DNA from: Ardenticatenaceae bacterium
GTDB taxonomy: Bacteria; Chloroflexota; Anaerolineae; Promineifilales; Promineifilaceae
Assembly: GCA_020634315.1 (NCBI GenBank)
Contig: JACKBV010000019.1
Location: 1 to 64,000 of the forward strand
Direction: 5' to 3'
DNA: 64,000 bases
In this document: piece after piece, positions 1-8,545 of the stretch
Layout: each line of letters starts with the position of its first letter
How positions within the stretch are numbered: the first letter of the stretch is position 1
The notes under the pieces: model-generated
Database searches by the model: none
Seen by the model: only the letters and a program-made list of their open reading frames with translations
What the model was told of the DNA's origin: nothing
Position numbers and translations under genes: made by a program

Positions 1-46
1 TGTAACAGATTTGTCGGGTAGCGCGTCCTCATACAAGGAGTTCCGT

Positions 47-1765
47 ATGTTTGATTCATTACCAGATAATGTGACGGTGTTTGCGCAATGGTCTTGGGAG
101 CAGATTGCGCCATATTTTGTTGAATTGGAGCAACGGCCGTTGCAAGCCGATACCATTCACCAATGGCTGTTAGACTGGTCAGCTCTCAGCCGCCTCATTT
201 TCGAGCGTTTCTCGCGCCTTAGCGTGGCGAAAACAGTCGATACGATGGATGAAGCTGTAGAAACGGCGTTCAATACCTATATGGACACCGTTTTTATGCC
301 AGCACAGGCGGCTGAGCAAAAATTACGCTTGAAACTGTTGCAGAGCGGCTTAGAGCCAGAGGGTATGGGCGAACCCCTGCGCAAAATGCAGGCCGAAGTC
401 GCCATTTTCCGCCCGGAAAACCTGCCATTGCAAGCTGAAGAGCGCAAACTCGCTTCTGAATATGACAAGATCGTTGGCGCACAAACCGTTGAGTGGGATG
501 GTGAAGAGCGAACGCTCATCCAGTTGCAGCCTTATTTTCACTCGCCAAACCGTGAGACGCGTGAGCAAATTTGGCGGTTGGCTTCGGCGCGGCAGCTTGC
601 CGACCGCGAGGCCATTAATGCGCTGTGGCAAAAATTGCTGGCGAATCGTTTGCAGCAGACTGCGAATGCTGGTTTTGGCGACGATTATCGCGCTTTCCAC
701 TGGCAGGCGTTGAAGCGTTTTGATTATACGCCAGAGGAAAACAAGCGTTTCCTGGCGGCGATTGCCGAGGTTGCTGTTCCGGCTGCGAACCGCATTTATG
801 CGCAAAAGCAGCAGGAATTGGGCGTGGAGCGGCTGCGTCCGTGGGATGTTGATCACGATTATTATGGCTTGTTTTTCCCACCGCTGACGCCTTTTACCGA
901 TGTTGCCGACCTGGATGCCAAAGCGGCGACTATGTTCCAACGGGTGGACCCGCAGTTGGGCGGTTATTTTGCGACGATGCGTGCCGAGGGGCTGCTGGAT
1001 TTGCCGAATCGCAAGGGGAAGGCTCCAGGGGGATATTGTACAGCGTTTCCGGTGGTGAAACGGCCGTTTATCTTCATGAATGCTGTCGGCTCTGCGCGTG
1101 ATGTGACCACCATGCTGCACGAGGCGGGACACGCCTTTCATGTTTTTGAAGCCAGCAACTTGCCCTACATGCCGCAAATGCGCACCAATATGGAATTCAA
1201 TGAAGTTGCTTCGATGGCCATGGAATTGTTGGCTGCGCCATATCTGGCGGCAAGTGATGGCGGTTTTTATTCTGAGGTGGAAGCGGCACGCCACCGCATT
1301 GATCATCTGCAACGAATGATTCTCTTCTGGCCTTACATGGCTGTGGTTGATTCTTTCCAACATTGGGTATACGAGAATCCGGCGGCGGCTTCCGATCCGG
1401 CGCGTTGTGATGCGCAGTGGGGCGCGTTGTGGCAGCAATATATTCCCGGTGTGGATTGGTCTGGATTTGATGCGGAAATGATGACCGGCTGGCATCGCAA
1501 ACAGCATATCCACCGTTCGCCGTTGTACTACATTGAGTATGGCATGGCGCAGTTGGGCGCGGTGCAGGTTTGGGCGAATGCGTTACAAGATCAGGCGGGG
1601 GCCGTCGCTCGTTATCGGCGGGCGCTGGCTCTGGGCGGTACCGTGACGCTGCCGGAATTGTACGAAACGGCAGGAGCGAAGTTTGCTTTTGATGTGCCGA
1701 CATTGCAAACGGCCGTTAATTTGATGGAGCGTACTATTGCTGAATTAATGGCTGTAGCCGCGTAG
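47..1765 (+). CDS. M3-family oligoendopeptidase (PepF/thimet-like)
   Basis: This is a cytosolic zinc metallopeptidase that cleaves short peptides. The zinc motif HEAGH lies near residues 358-362, and the third ligand is expected in NEVAS, with its Glu near residue 386, the usual M3 spacing. The 572-residue length suits the oligoendopeptidase F group. The frame opens upstream at a TTG (11), but AAGGAG at 35-40 sits six bases before the ATG at 47, so that start is preferred. No signal peptide is visible. The exact M3 subfamily and substrate range cannot be told from motifs. Confidence 0.9.
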   Translation: MFDSLPDNVTVFAQWSWEQIAPYFVELEQRPLQADTIHQWLLDWSALSRLIFERFSRLSVAKTVDTMDEAVETAFNTYMDTVFMPAQAAEQKLRLKLLQSGLEPEGMGEPLRKMQAEVAIFRPENLPLQAEERKLASEYDKIVGAQTVEWDGEERTLIQLQPYFHSPNRETREQIWRLASARQLADREAINALWQKLLANRLQQTANAGFGDDYRAFHWQALKRFDYTPEENKRFLAAIAEVAVPAANRIYAQKQQELGVERLRPWDVDHDYYGLFFPPLTPFTDVADLDAKAATMFQRVDPQLGGYFATMRAEGLLDLPNRKGKAPGGYCTAFPVVKRPFIFMNAVGSARDVTTMLHEAGHAFHVFEASNLPYMPQMRTNMEFNEVASMAMELLAAPYLAASDGGFYSEVEAARHRIDHLQRMILFWPYMAVVDSFQHWVYENPAAASDPARCDAQWGALWQQYIPGVDWSGFDAEMMTGWHRKQHIHRSPLYYIEYGMAQLGAVQVWANALQDQAGAVARYRRALALGGTVTLPELYETAGAKFAFDVPTLQTAVNLMERTIAELMAVAA

Positions 1766-1775
1766 AAAATTTCGT

Positions 1776-1810
1776 AAGCTGTAGGCCGTATCCGTTACGG
1801 CCTACGGCTT
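1776..1810. terminator. Hairpin after the oligopeptidase gene
   Basis: AAGCTGTAGGCCGTA pairs with TACGGCCTACGGCTT, a near-perfect stem of about 15 pairs (one U-G) with a tiny loop. There is no T-run after it, so it is either a weak terminator or an RNA 3'-end stabiliser between the peptidase and kinase genes. Confidence 0.45.
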
Positions 1811-1823
1811 ATATGGTTCACCG

Positions 1824-2630
1824 ATGAGCTTGATTTTCTTGAAGTTAGGTGGTTCGCTGCTGACGGATAAAACGGCCGTTGAGGCTGTGCGTTCTGATGT
1901 GTTGCTGCGTCTGGCGCAGGAGATTCATCAGGCACGGAGCGCACAACCGGCGCTGCGGCTGCTGTTAGGGCATGGCAGCGGCTCGTTTGGGCATGTGGCG
2001 GCGGCGAAACATGGCACACGCCAGGGTGTGCAAACTGCGGCGCAGTGGCATGGATTCGCTGAAGTGAGTGCGGCGGCGGCGCGTTTGAATCGGTTGGTGG
2101 TGGAGGCGTTATGGGCGGCAGGGGTAACGGCCGTTAGTTTGCAGCCATCGGCATCGGCTATGTGTGTAGACGGCCGTATCCAATCATTGGCCTTGGAACC
2201 TGTACGCGCCGCTGTTCAGGCGGGCATTGTGCCGGTTGTTTATGGGGATGTTGCTTTCGATACCACGCGCGGCGGCACGATCATTTCCACTGAAGAGGTG
2301 ATGATGGCTTTAGCCGATATGCTGCCATTGACGGAACGGCCGTCCTGGCTGCTGTTGGCTGGAGAGACCGAGGGTGTTTTTGATTTAGCGGGAGCCGTGA
2401 TTCCGCGCATTACCCCGGCCAATTTTGCAGCCATTCGGCCGGCGTTGGGCGGTTCGCGCGGTACGGATGTGACCGGTGGCATGGCGAGCAAGGTGCAAAG
2501 CATGTTGCAGTTGACGGCGGCTCATCCGCATTTGTCTATTCGCATTTTCTCTGGGTTGACGCCGGGAACGCTGGCACAGGTTTTGGCTGACCCGGAAACG
2601 GCCGTCGGAACGGTGATCGGCAACCAGTAA
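1824..2630 (+). CDS. Isopentenyl phosphate kinase (amino acid kinase fold)
   Basis: The enzyme phosphorylates isopentenyl phosphate to isopentenyl diphosphate with ATP, the last step of the archaeal-type mevalonate route. Family signatures are the N-terminal KLGGS (Lys7) and GHGSGSFGH at residues 49-57, whose final His matches the residue that separates isopentenyl phosphate kinases from other amino acid kinases. A glycine-rich TDVTGGMASKV segment near the C-terminus contacts nucleotide. The length of 268 residues is typical. No other mevalonate gene is in the window. The last codons form part of a hairpin at 2617-2656 that gives a VIGNQ tail. Confidence 0.85.
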   Translation: MSLIFLKLGGSLLTDKTAVEAVRSDVLLRLAQEIHQARSAQPALRLLLGHGSGSFGHVAAAKHGTRQGVQTAAQWHGFAEVSAAAARLNRLVVEALWAAGVTAVSLQPSASAMCVDGRIQSLALEPVRAAVQAGIVPVVYGDVAFDTTRGGTIISTEEVMMALADMLPLTERPSWLLLAGETEGVFDLAGAVIPRITPANFAAIRPALGGSRGTDVTGGMASKVQSMLQLTAAHPHLSIRIFSGLTPGTLAQVLADPETAVGTVIGNQ

Positions 2631-2656
2631 AGGGCAAATGGTTTACTGATTGCCGA
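2617..2656. repeat. Inverted repeat spanning the stop codon of the kinase gene
   Basis: TCGGCAACCAGTAAA (2617-2631) and TTTACTGATTGCCGA (2642-2656) form a 15-bp stem with one mismatch, covering the stop codon. Nearly the same bases, GGTGATCGGCAATCAGTAA, end the minus-strand glycosyltransferase gene at 59510. This suggests a small dispersed element that has inserted at gene 3' ends. It may double as a terminator. Confidence 0.5.
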
Positions 2657-2685
2657 CCAAAGTCTTCTTTGCCGATCAAAGTCCC

Positions 2686-3108
2686 TTAATCTTCTTCCTC
2701 AATAATCGTGTACTTAATCTCAATCGGCATAATTTGTTTAAGCATGGCTTGTGCCGGGCAGTAGACTTGTTCGGACAGCTCAATGGCGCGTTCGGCTGAT
2801 TCTGGTTTGATGCCGTGCCCATAAAAAATGTATTCGATAACGGCCGCTGTAAAAACTTTGGGGTGATTGGGCGACCGTTCGATGTGTGTTTTCACTTCAA
2901 AACGGGTCACGTCTTCCCGCTTTTTGCGCATAATCGAAATAACGTCCATGGCGGTGCAGCCCACGAGGCTGATAGCCATTAATTCCAGCGGGCGCAGCCC
3001 ATTGTTATGACCGCCAACGGCGGGATCGGTATCCAATTCAACGGCAAAACCGCTGTCGGCGATGCCGGTAAAACTCATGTCGCCATTCCAGGTTACAGAT
3101 GCTTCCAT
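2686..3108 (-). CDS. OsmC-family peroxiredoxin-like protein
   Basis: OsmC/Ohr proteins reduce organic hydroperoxides with a two-cysteine mechanism. Both expected cysteines are present: Cys51 in VGCTAMDV and Cys117 in YCPAQAML, with the conserved Glu42 in the preceding LEL. At 140 residues it has normal OsmC length. A GGAG lies about 11 bases before the ATG. It is transcribed towards the kinase gene, and only about 55 bp separate the two converging genes. The protein is closer to the YhfA/OsmC group than to Ohr by motif style, but the substrate is not determined. Confidence 0.85.
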   Translation of the reverse strand: MEASVTWNGDMSFTGIADSGFAVELDTDPAVGGHNNGLRPLELMAISLVGCTAMDVISIMRKKREDVTRFEVKTHIERSPNHPKVFTAAVIEYIFYGHGIKPESAERAIELSEQVYCPAQAMLKQIMPIEIKYTIIEEED

Positions 3109-3196
3109 GATTGATGAACTCCTTCAAAATAGTCTCTCGAGGGTTCTTGGGATGATTGTCATGACAAGAATTACCAGGAGATTGGTTTTTATTCGT

Positions 3197-3210
3197 GGTG
3201 ACGTGTCACC
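3197..3210. promoter_or_regulatory. 14-bp palindrome upstream of osmC-like gene
   Basis: GGTGAC-GT-GTCACC is a perfect inverted repeat in the space between the OsmC-like gene and the small zinc-ribbon gene, about 90 bp upstream of the OsmC start. The position and symmetry fit an operator. No cognate regulator is encoded nearby. Confidence 0.3.
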
Positions 3211-3245
3211 TTACGCAGAGGTCACGCCTCCGCCTGGGGATGCTA

Positions 3246-3521
3246 TCAAGAGAAACAGCCGCTTTCTGCGACGTAGCCGCATTGCTCACAGGTTAGAATG
3301 AACAGGCCATCGTAGGCGAGTTTGCCCTGATTACAGGTGGGGCAGGTGTCGCCGGGCTTTGGTGTGGTGAGCAGGCAGACCGCTGGATTGGAAACGGCCG
3401 TTTCCTCCTTCGTCTCCTCATTAGATGCAGATTGCCACATATAGTGGACAGAACTTGCTGGTGGGGTTGGGGCTTCGCGTCGCCACCAATACTGCTTGTT
3501 TTCATTCGCGTCTGTGGGCAT
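3246..3521 (-). CDS. Small zinc-ribbon protein of unknown function
   Basis: The 91-residue protein has a low-complexity N-terminal half and a C-terminal zinc ribbon: CPTC (Cys60, Cys63) and CEQC (Cys78, Cys81), spaced as in rubredoxin-like knuckles. Cys49 and Cys89 are additional. An AGGGA lies upstream of the ATG. The perfect 16-base palindrome GGAAACGGCCGTTTCC (3390-3405), an extended form of the window-wide repeat, lies inside it. The product may bind nucleic acid or act as an adaptor; function is not recognised. Confidence 0.6.
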   Translation of the reverse strand: MPTDANENKQYWWRREAPTPPASSVHYMWQSASNEETKEETAVSNPAVCLLTTPKPGDTCPTCNQGKLAYDGLFILTCEQCGYVAESGCFS

Positions 3522-3589
3522 GCTGTCTCGTCCCTTTGTTTTCTAATGGGTATATTAGCGTTTGTCTCTGGCTTTGCCCAGTGGTGGTT

Positions 3590-3617
3590 TTGTGACCCTA
3601 TCTAAGTCTGGTATAAT
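3590..3617 (+). promoter_or_regulatory. Promoter for the LysM protein gene
   Basis: TTGTGA (3590-3595), 16 bp, then TATAAT (3612-3617) preceded by TGG (extended -10). The downstream ATG at 3663 leaves a leader of about 40 bases. Confidence 0.6.
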
Positions 3618-3662
3618 GCGCCGCTTTGATGGTTGTAACCTGGGAAATGGTTACAACAATGA

Positions 3663-5075
3663 ATGCGTATGAGTGAATCTGTGACATCTATGGAGCCATC
3701 GGCCGAAAATATTCGCCGTTGTCCAAATTGTGATAGCGTGGTGCTGCCAGAGGCAACGCAATGCCTGATGTGTGGCGCACACATTTCGCCTTTACCCGTA
3801 CCTGAACCTGAGGTGACGGCAACGGCCGTTCCCCCTGAACCTGTTGCGCCCTCTGTAACGGCCGTTACGCCTCCCGAACCTGCCATTATCACGCCCAAAC
3901 AAGAGGAAACGCCTGCTCCTCCTGCGGCCAAAGCGCAGGAAGTGGTAGAAGCGACGCCTCCCCCGCCACCAACGGTTACAACTCAGGTGCGGCGGCGTAA
4001 AATTTCTGGTGTATCGGTGCTGACGACGGTTTTTACCGTTTTTATGATTGTTGTTGGCATTTTAATTGTGCATTTTCAGGGGCCGGTAACGGCCGTTGCG
4101 CTTTTTCCCTCGGTGACGCCTATCCCCCCCACATTGACGCCAACCTCCACCGCGACGCCAATCCCCACGGAAACGCCGCGCCCGACACAAACGCCAACCA
4201 TCACCCCCAGCCCAGCGCCAACCCTGACGCCACAGCCGCCGCAGCCACATCAGGTCAGCGCTGGCGAAACCTTAATTGGCCTGTCATCACGTTATCGTGT
4301 TTCCATTGAAAGCATTGCTGAAGTCAATGGCATCAGCGCCGAATCGCCAATTCAAACCGGGCAAACTTTGCTTATTCCCTGGCCGACGCCCACGCCGCCG
4401 CTGGTTCCGGTGGCGGTGGAAATCAATGGGGAGGCTGTTATTGCTGATCCCGAAGGGTGTGAGCGGTATCAGGTGCAAAGCGGGGATTCGCTTTCTGGCA
4501 TTGCTGCTCGCTATGAGGTGGATTTTGACCTCTTTTTGCGTGTCAACCGGTTGACGGATGCGTATGTGTTGCAGCCGGGCGATACGCTCTGTATTCCCAA
4601 CATTGTCTATGGAGCCATTTTGCCGCCCACGCCGGGGCCGTCGCCAACGCCATCTCCTACTGCGCCGCTGCCCGGCCCTTATTTGCTGTATCCGGTGGAT
4701 GGAACGGCCGTTACCCCTCCCGATGGCATTCTCACGTTGCAATGGGTTGCCGTCAAAGATTTAGCCGCCAGCGAATGGTACATGGTTGACTTGCTTGACC
4801 TGGACGCCCTTGACCAACCCGCCTTTCGCGGCTTCACCCGTGACACCGCTTTTCAGCTGCCATCCGATTGGCGGCCCGATGTACCAGAAACCCATCTTTT
4901 CCGCTGGCGTGTCAGCATTGTGCAAGTAACAGGCACGCGCGTTGATGGTCAATTTTTGTATACCTATGGGGGAGAACCCAGTGTTGAGGCTACCTTTACC
5001 TGGCTCGGTGCTGTGCCCACGCCAACACCAACGATGACGCCGACACCAACGGCGACAGCTTCCCCTGCGCCATAA
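3663..5075 (+). CDS. Membrane protein with zinc ribbon and two LysM domains
   Basis: Domains in order: an N-terminal zinc ribbon (Cys20, Cys23, Cys34, Cys37), a Pro-rich cytoplasmic linker, one transmembrane helix at about 118-143, a Thr/Pro linker, LysM 1 (about 195-238), LysM 2 (about 268-312), a second Pro/Thr linker, and a beta-rich C-terminal domain with WYMVDLLD and HLFRWRVSIV. LysM domains bind N-acetylglucosamine polymers, so the outer half probably contacts peptidoglycan. The combination of an inside zinc ribbon with outside LysM repeats is common for surface proteins in this phylum. Either ATG at 3663 or 3669 could start it. Several repeat palindromes fall in the linker codons. Confidence 0.75.
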   Translation: MRMSESVTSMEPSAENIRRCPNCDSVVLPEATQCLMCGAHISPLPVPEPEVTATAVPPEPVAPSVTAVTPPEPAIITPKQEETPAPPAAKAQEVVEATPPPPPTVTTQVRRRKISGVSVLTTVFTVFMIVVGILIVHFQGPVTAVALFPSVTPIPPTLTPTSTATPIPTETPRPTQTPTITPSPAPTLTPQPPQPHQVSAGETLIGLSSRYRVSIESIAEVNGISAESPIQTGQTLLIPWPTPTPPLVPVAVEINGEAVIADPEGCERYQVQSGDSLSGIAARYEVDFDLFLRVNRLTDAYVLQPGDTLCIPNIVYGAILPPTPGPSPTPSPTAPLPGPYLLYPVDGTAVTPPDGILTLQWVAVKDLAASEWYMVDLLDLDALDQPAFRGFTRDTAFQLPSDWRPDVPETHLFRWRVSIVQVTGTRVDGQFLYTYGGEPSVEATFTWLGAVPTPTPTMTPTPTATASPAP

Positions 5076-5128
5076 TCGAGCGGCCTGGGGTTTGCTGTCG
5101 CTTACTTTTTAGGGTTAGTCGGCACCCT

Positions 5129-5758
5129 TCACTGTAAAAAGGGATTCCACTGCCGTTCGTTGCCGATGGTTGTTGCCGGTCCGTGCCCGGAAAGGACGTG
5201 TGTCTCGTTGGGCAAGGTCATCAATTTTTGCAGAATGGTTTGCATCAGCAGTTTATGGTCGCCGCCGGGCAAATCTGTACGGCCGATTCCTTGTTGAAAT
5301 AACACATCCCCATCAAAAAGAACGCCTTGTTCTGGCAGATAAAAACTAACATGGCCGGGGGCATGTCCCGGTGTGTACAGCACGTGCAGTTCCAAATTTC
5401 CCACGCGCAGCACTTCGCCATCTGTCAACATGATGTCTGGCGGCGGCGGAGAGGGAATCGTCAGCTGGTAAAAGGCGGCAGACATGGTAGCCATTTGCAG
5501 CATTTCCACAGCTTCCGGGTGAATGTAAATGGGGGCATTGACCTCTGCTTTGAGTTCGGCCAGGCCACCGACATGGTCGAAATGGCTGTGCGTCAACAAA
5601 ATGTGGGTGATGAACCAGCCTTGTTCGTCGGCAGTGGCGGCAATGGAACGGCCGTTCCATCCCGGATCAATGATGGCCGCTTCCATCGTTTCCTCGCACC
5701 CTAGCAAGTAGCAGTTTGTTTGTAAGGGACCAAGTGGCAGTTGCAAAATTTTGATCAT
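5129..5758 (-). CDS. Metallo-beta-lactamase-fold hydrolase (glyoxalase II-like)
   Basis: The metal-binding motif THSHFDHVGG (His57, His59, Asp61, His62) is followed by GHAPGHVSF, a DGDVLF loop and SGHGPAT, the order seen in small glyoxalase II/YcbL-type hydrolases. The start MIKILQLPLG at 5758 is chosen because the in-frame extension to 5851 runs back over the end of the next gene and has no domain character. The protein is cytosolic, 209 residues. The likely activity is hydrolysis of a thioester, but persulfide dioxygenase or other lactonase activity cannot be ruled out. Confidence 0.85.
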   Translation of the reverse strand: MIKILQLPLGPLQTNCYLLGCEETMEAAIIDPGWNGRSIAATADEQGWFITHILLTHSHFDHVGGLAELKAEVNAPIYIHPEAVEMLQMATMSAAFYQLTIPSPPPPDIMLTDGEVLRVGNLELHVLYTPGHAPGHVSFYLPEQGVLFDGDVLFQQGIGRTDLPGGDHKLLMQTILQKLMTLPNETHVLSGHGPATTIGNERQWNPFLQ

Positions 5759-5777
5759 ATGCACAAGTATAAACCAC

Positions 5778-7133
5778 TCAATCGCCGATCTCCAATCCCC
5801 AATCCCTGGCTGGCATAGGTCGCCATAAATCCTTGCCCATCGGCAGCACATGGCTGGCTCGCCAGCCTAAATAAACGACTTCGGCCAATGATGCCAGATT
5901 GAGCGCCACGGCCGCCGTGGGTAGACCCGGTTGTTGCGTCAGCAAGCCAATGAGCAGGGTAACGGCCGTTATCACCAGATTGATGCCCATGCCCCAATTC
6001 ACCAGCTTCGTTTTCTTGTTGTTGATCAGCAAGCCGCGCAGCCAGGATGTCACCGTTGCCAGCGCCGGGAAAAAGAGGAACATCTGCAATCCGGCCACCG
6101 CCAATTCGCCTACCGCTGGCGTCATGTCCTGCACCGTAAACAGATAAAAACGCGCCGCTGGCGTAAAAATCAGCAGTCCCAGCAGCAAGGTTCCGGCGAC
6201 AGACAGAGTAACGGTAAAACGGCGAATGGGCATGAACGCGTTCGGGTTTTTGCTGAGGGCAATGACGACTTCTGGCAGGGCCAGCGCGGCGGCACGCGCC
6301 ATGAGCATCATTTGGAACAATACCGGCCAGGCTGCCAGCGACTCGGTGGGCAGGGGCAGCCGTGCCAGGCTTGATGTCACCAGCGGTTGTGCCAATAAGA
6401 TGAGCAGCGAAGTGGCGGCCAGGGGTAAGTGGAACCAAAACAGCGAGCGGTAAGTGAGCGGATCATTGTTGGTGCTCGGTTTGTCGGGATGGAGTTCGGT
6501 TTGTAGTAACGGCCGTACCGCCACCGTCGCATAAGCCGCCTCCGCTATTACCCCGACAATTAACGCCGTTGCCCCGATGATGACGCCCGGCCAATTGCTG
6601 AGAAAGGCCAACACGACAACGGTACCTCCGGATGTGAACAGACGAACGGCCGTTCCCCAGGCAACCTTTCGCGTTTGCCCAAAGCGAATCATAATGCCCT
6701 GCAAAAAACGTCGCCAGGCAATCGCCGCCGACCACAACGTCATAATTTGCATCCCAGGCCTGACCCAACGAGCTACCTCTGGCGGCGCTTCCAGCCAGGT
6801 TACAACAACCACTTGAAATAAGGGCGTAAAAGCGACCAACGCGGCAACAACGGTCAGTATCAAAGCCATGGTTATCGTGAATTTGCGCACCAGACGGTAA
6901 GACGCATAGTCTTGCACCAATGCCGTTGACGTTGCCAATATGTTGATGATGGGGCTTTCAATCATCACCGATAGGCTCATCACAATGCCCTGTGCCGCCA
7001 GCATTATCACTTCGTCCGGCAGCCGATTGATCGCCGCACTGATAATTGGCCCTTCGGCCGTCATCAGCAGCCAACTGGCAAACAAAGGCAGCCAAAACCA
7101 AAAAATATCTCGTTGTCGTTGTGGTTTGTTCAT
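5778..7133 (-). CDS. Polytopic membrane transporter, MATE/MOP-like
   Basis: A 451-residue integral membrane protein with about twelve hydrophobic helices in two similar halves, each beginning with a FWFWLPL or FWFHLPL segment and continuing through a charged RRF loop. That repeat of halves is typical of the MATE/MOP flippase superfamily. The substrate is unknown. It is divergent from the threonine dehydrogenase-like gene, with a shared control region (7142-7167). The initiator is very close to a TATAAT box, so the transcript may be almost leaderless. Assignment to a precise MATE subfamily is uncertain. Confidence 0.6.
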   Translation of the reverse strand: MNKPQRQRDIFWFWLPLFASWLLMTAEGPIISAAINRLPDEVIMLAAQGIVMSLSVMIESPIINILATSTALVQDYASYRLVRKFTITMALILTVVAALVAFTPLFQVVVVTWLEAPPEVARWVRPGMQIMTLWSAAIAWRRFLQGIMIRFGQTRKVAWGTAVRLFTSGGTVVVLAFLSNWPGVIIGATALIVGVIAEAAYATVAVRPLLQTELHPDKPSTNNDPLTYRSLFWFHLPLAATSLLILLAQPLVTSSLARLPLPTESLAAWPVLFQMMLMARAAALALPEVVIALSKNPNAFMPIRRFTVTLSVAGTLLLGLLIFTPAARFYLFTVQDMTPAVGELAVAGLQMFLFFPALATVTSWLRGLLINNKKTKLVNWGMGINLVITAVTLLIGLLTQQPGLPTAAVALNLASLAEVVYLGWRASHVLPMGKDLWRPMPARDWGLEIGD

Positions 7134-7141
7134 ATGCCAGA

Positions 7142-7167
7142 ATTATAACGTTAGACGATCGTTTAAC
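7142..7167 (-). promoter_or_regulatory. -10 box and imperfect 18-bp palindrome in divergent control region
   Basis: On the minus strand TATAAT (7147-7142) lies eight bases before the transporter ATG. Immediately upstream is GTTAGACGATCGTTTAAC (7150-7167), palindromic at 16 of 18 positions, which occupies the space between -10 and -35. This is the usual place for a repressor operator such as a TetR-type site. Confidence 0.4.
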
Positions 7168-7322
7168 ACGATTAACAGTACATGACAAATGACGCCAGAA
7201 TCCATGACGTTGCCTATCCATCACAAATGGCGACAGATGATAAAATGGAACCGATTTCCGAGTGGGTGCCACCGCGCCCATTCACCCATAATTCCCAACT
7301 ATTTCACTCGAGAGGTAAACCA

Positions 7323-8339
7323 ATGCGCGAAAAAGTAATTCTCATAACCGGAGCAGCAGGCGAAATGGGCCAGGCTCTGGTGCAAGAACTTTCTCATGAT
7401 GGAGCCAACAATCGAATTCTGACACTCGACCTCAATTACATGCCCGACGAATTCAAGGGGATGTCTACGCATATCATTGGCGATATTTTAGATGAACGGC
7501 TCTTTGCTCGTTTGGTGACACAATATGATTTTGACGTGATTTTTCACCTGGCCGCCCTTCTTTCTACCCGTGCCGAATTCTCGCCAGAGCTGGCACACCG
7601 CGTCAATGTGGACGGCACGTTAGCCTTGTTAAAAATGGCTGCCGAACAATCGCAGGCGCGTGGCAGGCCAGTACAATTCATCTTTCCCAGTTCCATTGCG
7701 GCTTATGGCGTGCCCGATTTGGAGACAAAAGCACGTGATTTGCGTGTGCGCGAATGGGATTGGAACATGCCCAGCACCATGTATGGCTGCAATAAATTGT
7801 ACTGCGAACAATTAGGCTCCTATTTCAGCCGTCATTACATGCAGTTAGCGGTTAATCGACCGGTGATGATTGATTTTCGCTCCTTGCGTTTTCCAGGGCT
7901 GATTAGCGCCTTTACGTTGCCCACCGGCGGCACCACTGACTATGGCCCGGAAATGATTCACGCAGCGGCTAAAGGGGAGCCATATGCCTGTTTTGTGCGT
8001 GAAGATAGCTGTCTGCCCTTCATGGCTATGCCGGATGCGGTTCGTTCTCTCTTGCAATTAGCCAATGCGCCCCGTGCCACGCTAACCCGCGACGTGTACA
8101 ACGTGACCAGTTTTAGCATAACGGCGGGAGAAATTCGGGAGCGGGTTTTGGCAGCATTTCCGGGGGCAGAGATCGATTACGATATTGACAGTCGGCGGCA
8201 AGGCATTGTCGATAGCTGGCCTGCCGGGCTTAACGACAAAGCCGCACGGCGTGATTGGGGATGGGAACCGGTCTATGACATTGATCGTGCATTTGACGAG
8301 TATCTCATTCCAAATATTCGGCAGCGCTACCAGAATTAG
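7323..8339 (+). CDS. SDR-type L-threonine 3-dehydrogenase-like epimerase-family protein
   Basis: This is an extended short-chain dehydrogenase: nucleotide-binding GAAGEMG (residues 10-16) and active-site Y-x3-K at Tyr154/Lys158. The segments LRFPGLIS, PTGGTTDYGPEMIHAA and DSWPAGLNDKAARRDWGW are characteristic of the SDR-type L-threonine 3-dehydrogenases, which oxidise L-threonine to 2-amino-3-ketobutyrate with NAD. The start at 7323 is preferred over the upstream ATG at 7182 because AGAGG lies seven bases before it and it starts directly with the Rossmann strand. No kbl (2-amino-3-ketobutyrate CoA ligase) is adjacent. The alternative is a nucleotide-sugar epimerase. Confidence 0.8.
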   Translation: MREKVILITGAAGEMGQALVQELSHDGANNRILTLDLNYMPDEFKGMSTHIIGDILDERLFARLVTQYDFDVIFHLAALLSTRAEFSPELAHRVNVDGTLALLKMAAEQSQARGRPVQFIFPSSIAAYGVPDLETKARDLRVREWDWNMPSTMYGCNKLYCEQLGSYFSRHYMQLAVNRPVMIDFRSLRFPGLISAFTLPTGGTTDYGPEMIHAAAKGEPYACFVREDSCLPFMAMPDAVRSLLQLANAPRATLTRDVYNVTSFSITAGEIRERVLAAFPGAEIDYDIDSRRQGIVDSWPAGLNDKAARRDWGWEPVYDIDRAFDEYLIPNIRQRYQN

Positions 8340-8341
8340 GT

Positions 8342-8510
8342 AAACCGCAGAAAGTTTTCTGATAACCGACACGCCCCAATTTGCGGTTTCCTTCAAGGAA
8401 TCGGCAAGGTTTCGCGTGATTTATTTCTGAAAATTCCTTGCCGATTACCTAGCATGTTCCCTTGGTACAAATGAGCTTTGCGCGGAGACGCGGCGTTTTT
8501 GCCGCGTCTC
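8342..8510. repeat. Three successive inverted repeats between genes
   Basis: AAACCGCA (8342-8349) pairs with TGCGGTTT (8382-8389). AATCGGCAAGG (8399-8409) pairs with CCTTGCCGATT (8436-8446). GAGACGCGGC (8485-8494) pairs with GCCGCGTCTC (8501-8510) around a GTTTTT loop. The first may terminate the dehydrogenase transcript. The last lies about 35 bp before the ABC-F start and could structure its leader. Confidence 0.45.
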
Positions 8511-8545
8511 TGTGTCTTTGGGCGAGAAATGGGTAAACTTGACAC

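Noticed and set aside
350..1513. Long minus-strand ORF of 387 codons within the oligopeptidase gene
   Set aside because: It is the antisense shadow of a well-supported gene with HEAGH. The translation is rich in Arg/His/Gln with no domain character.
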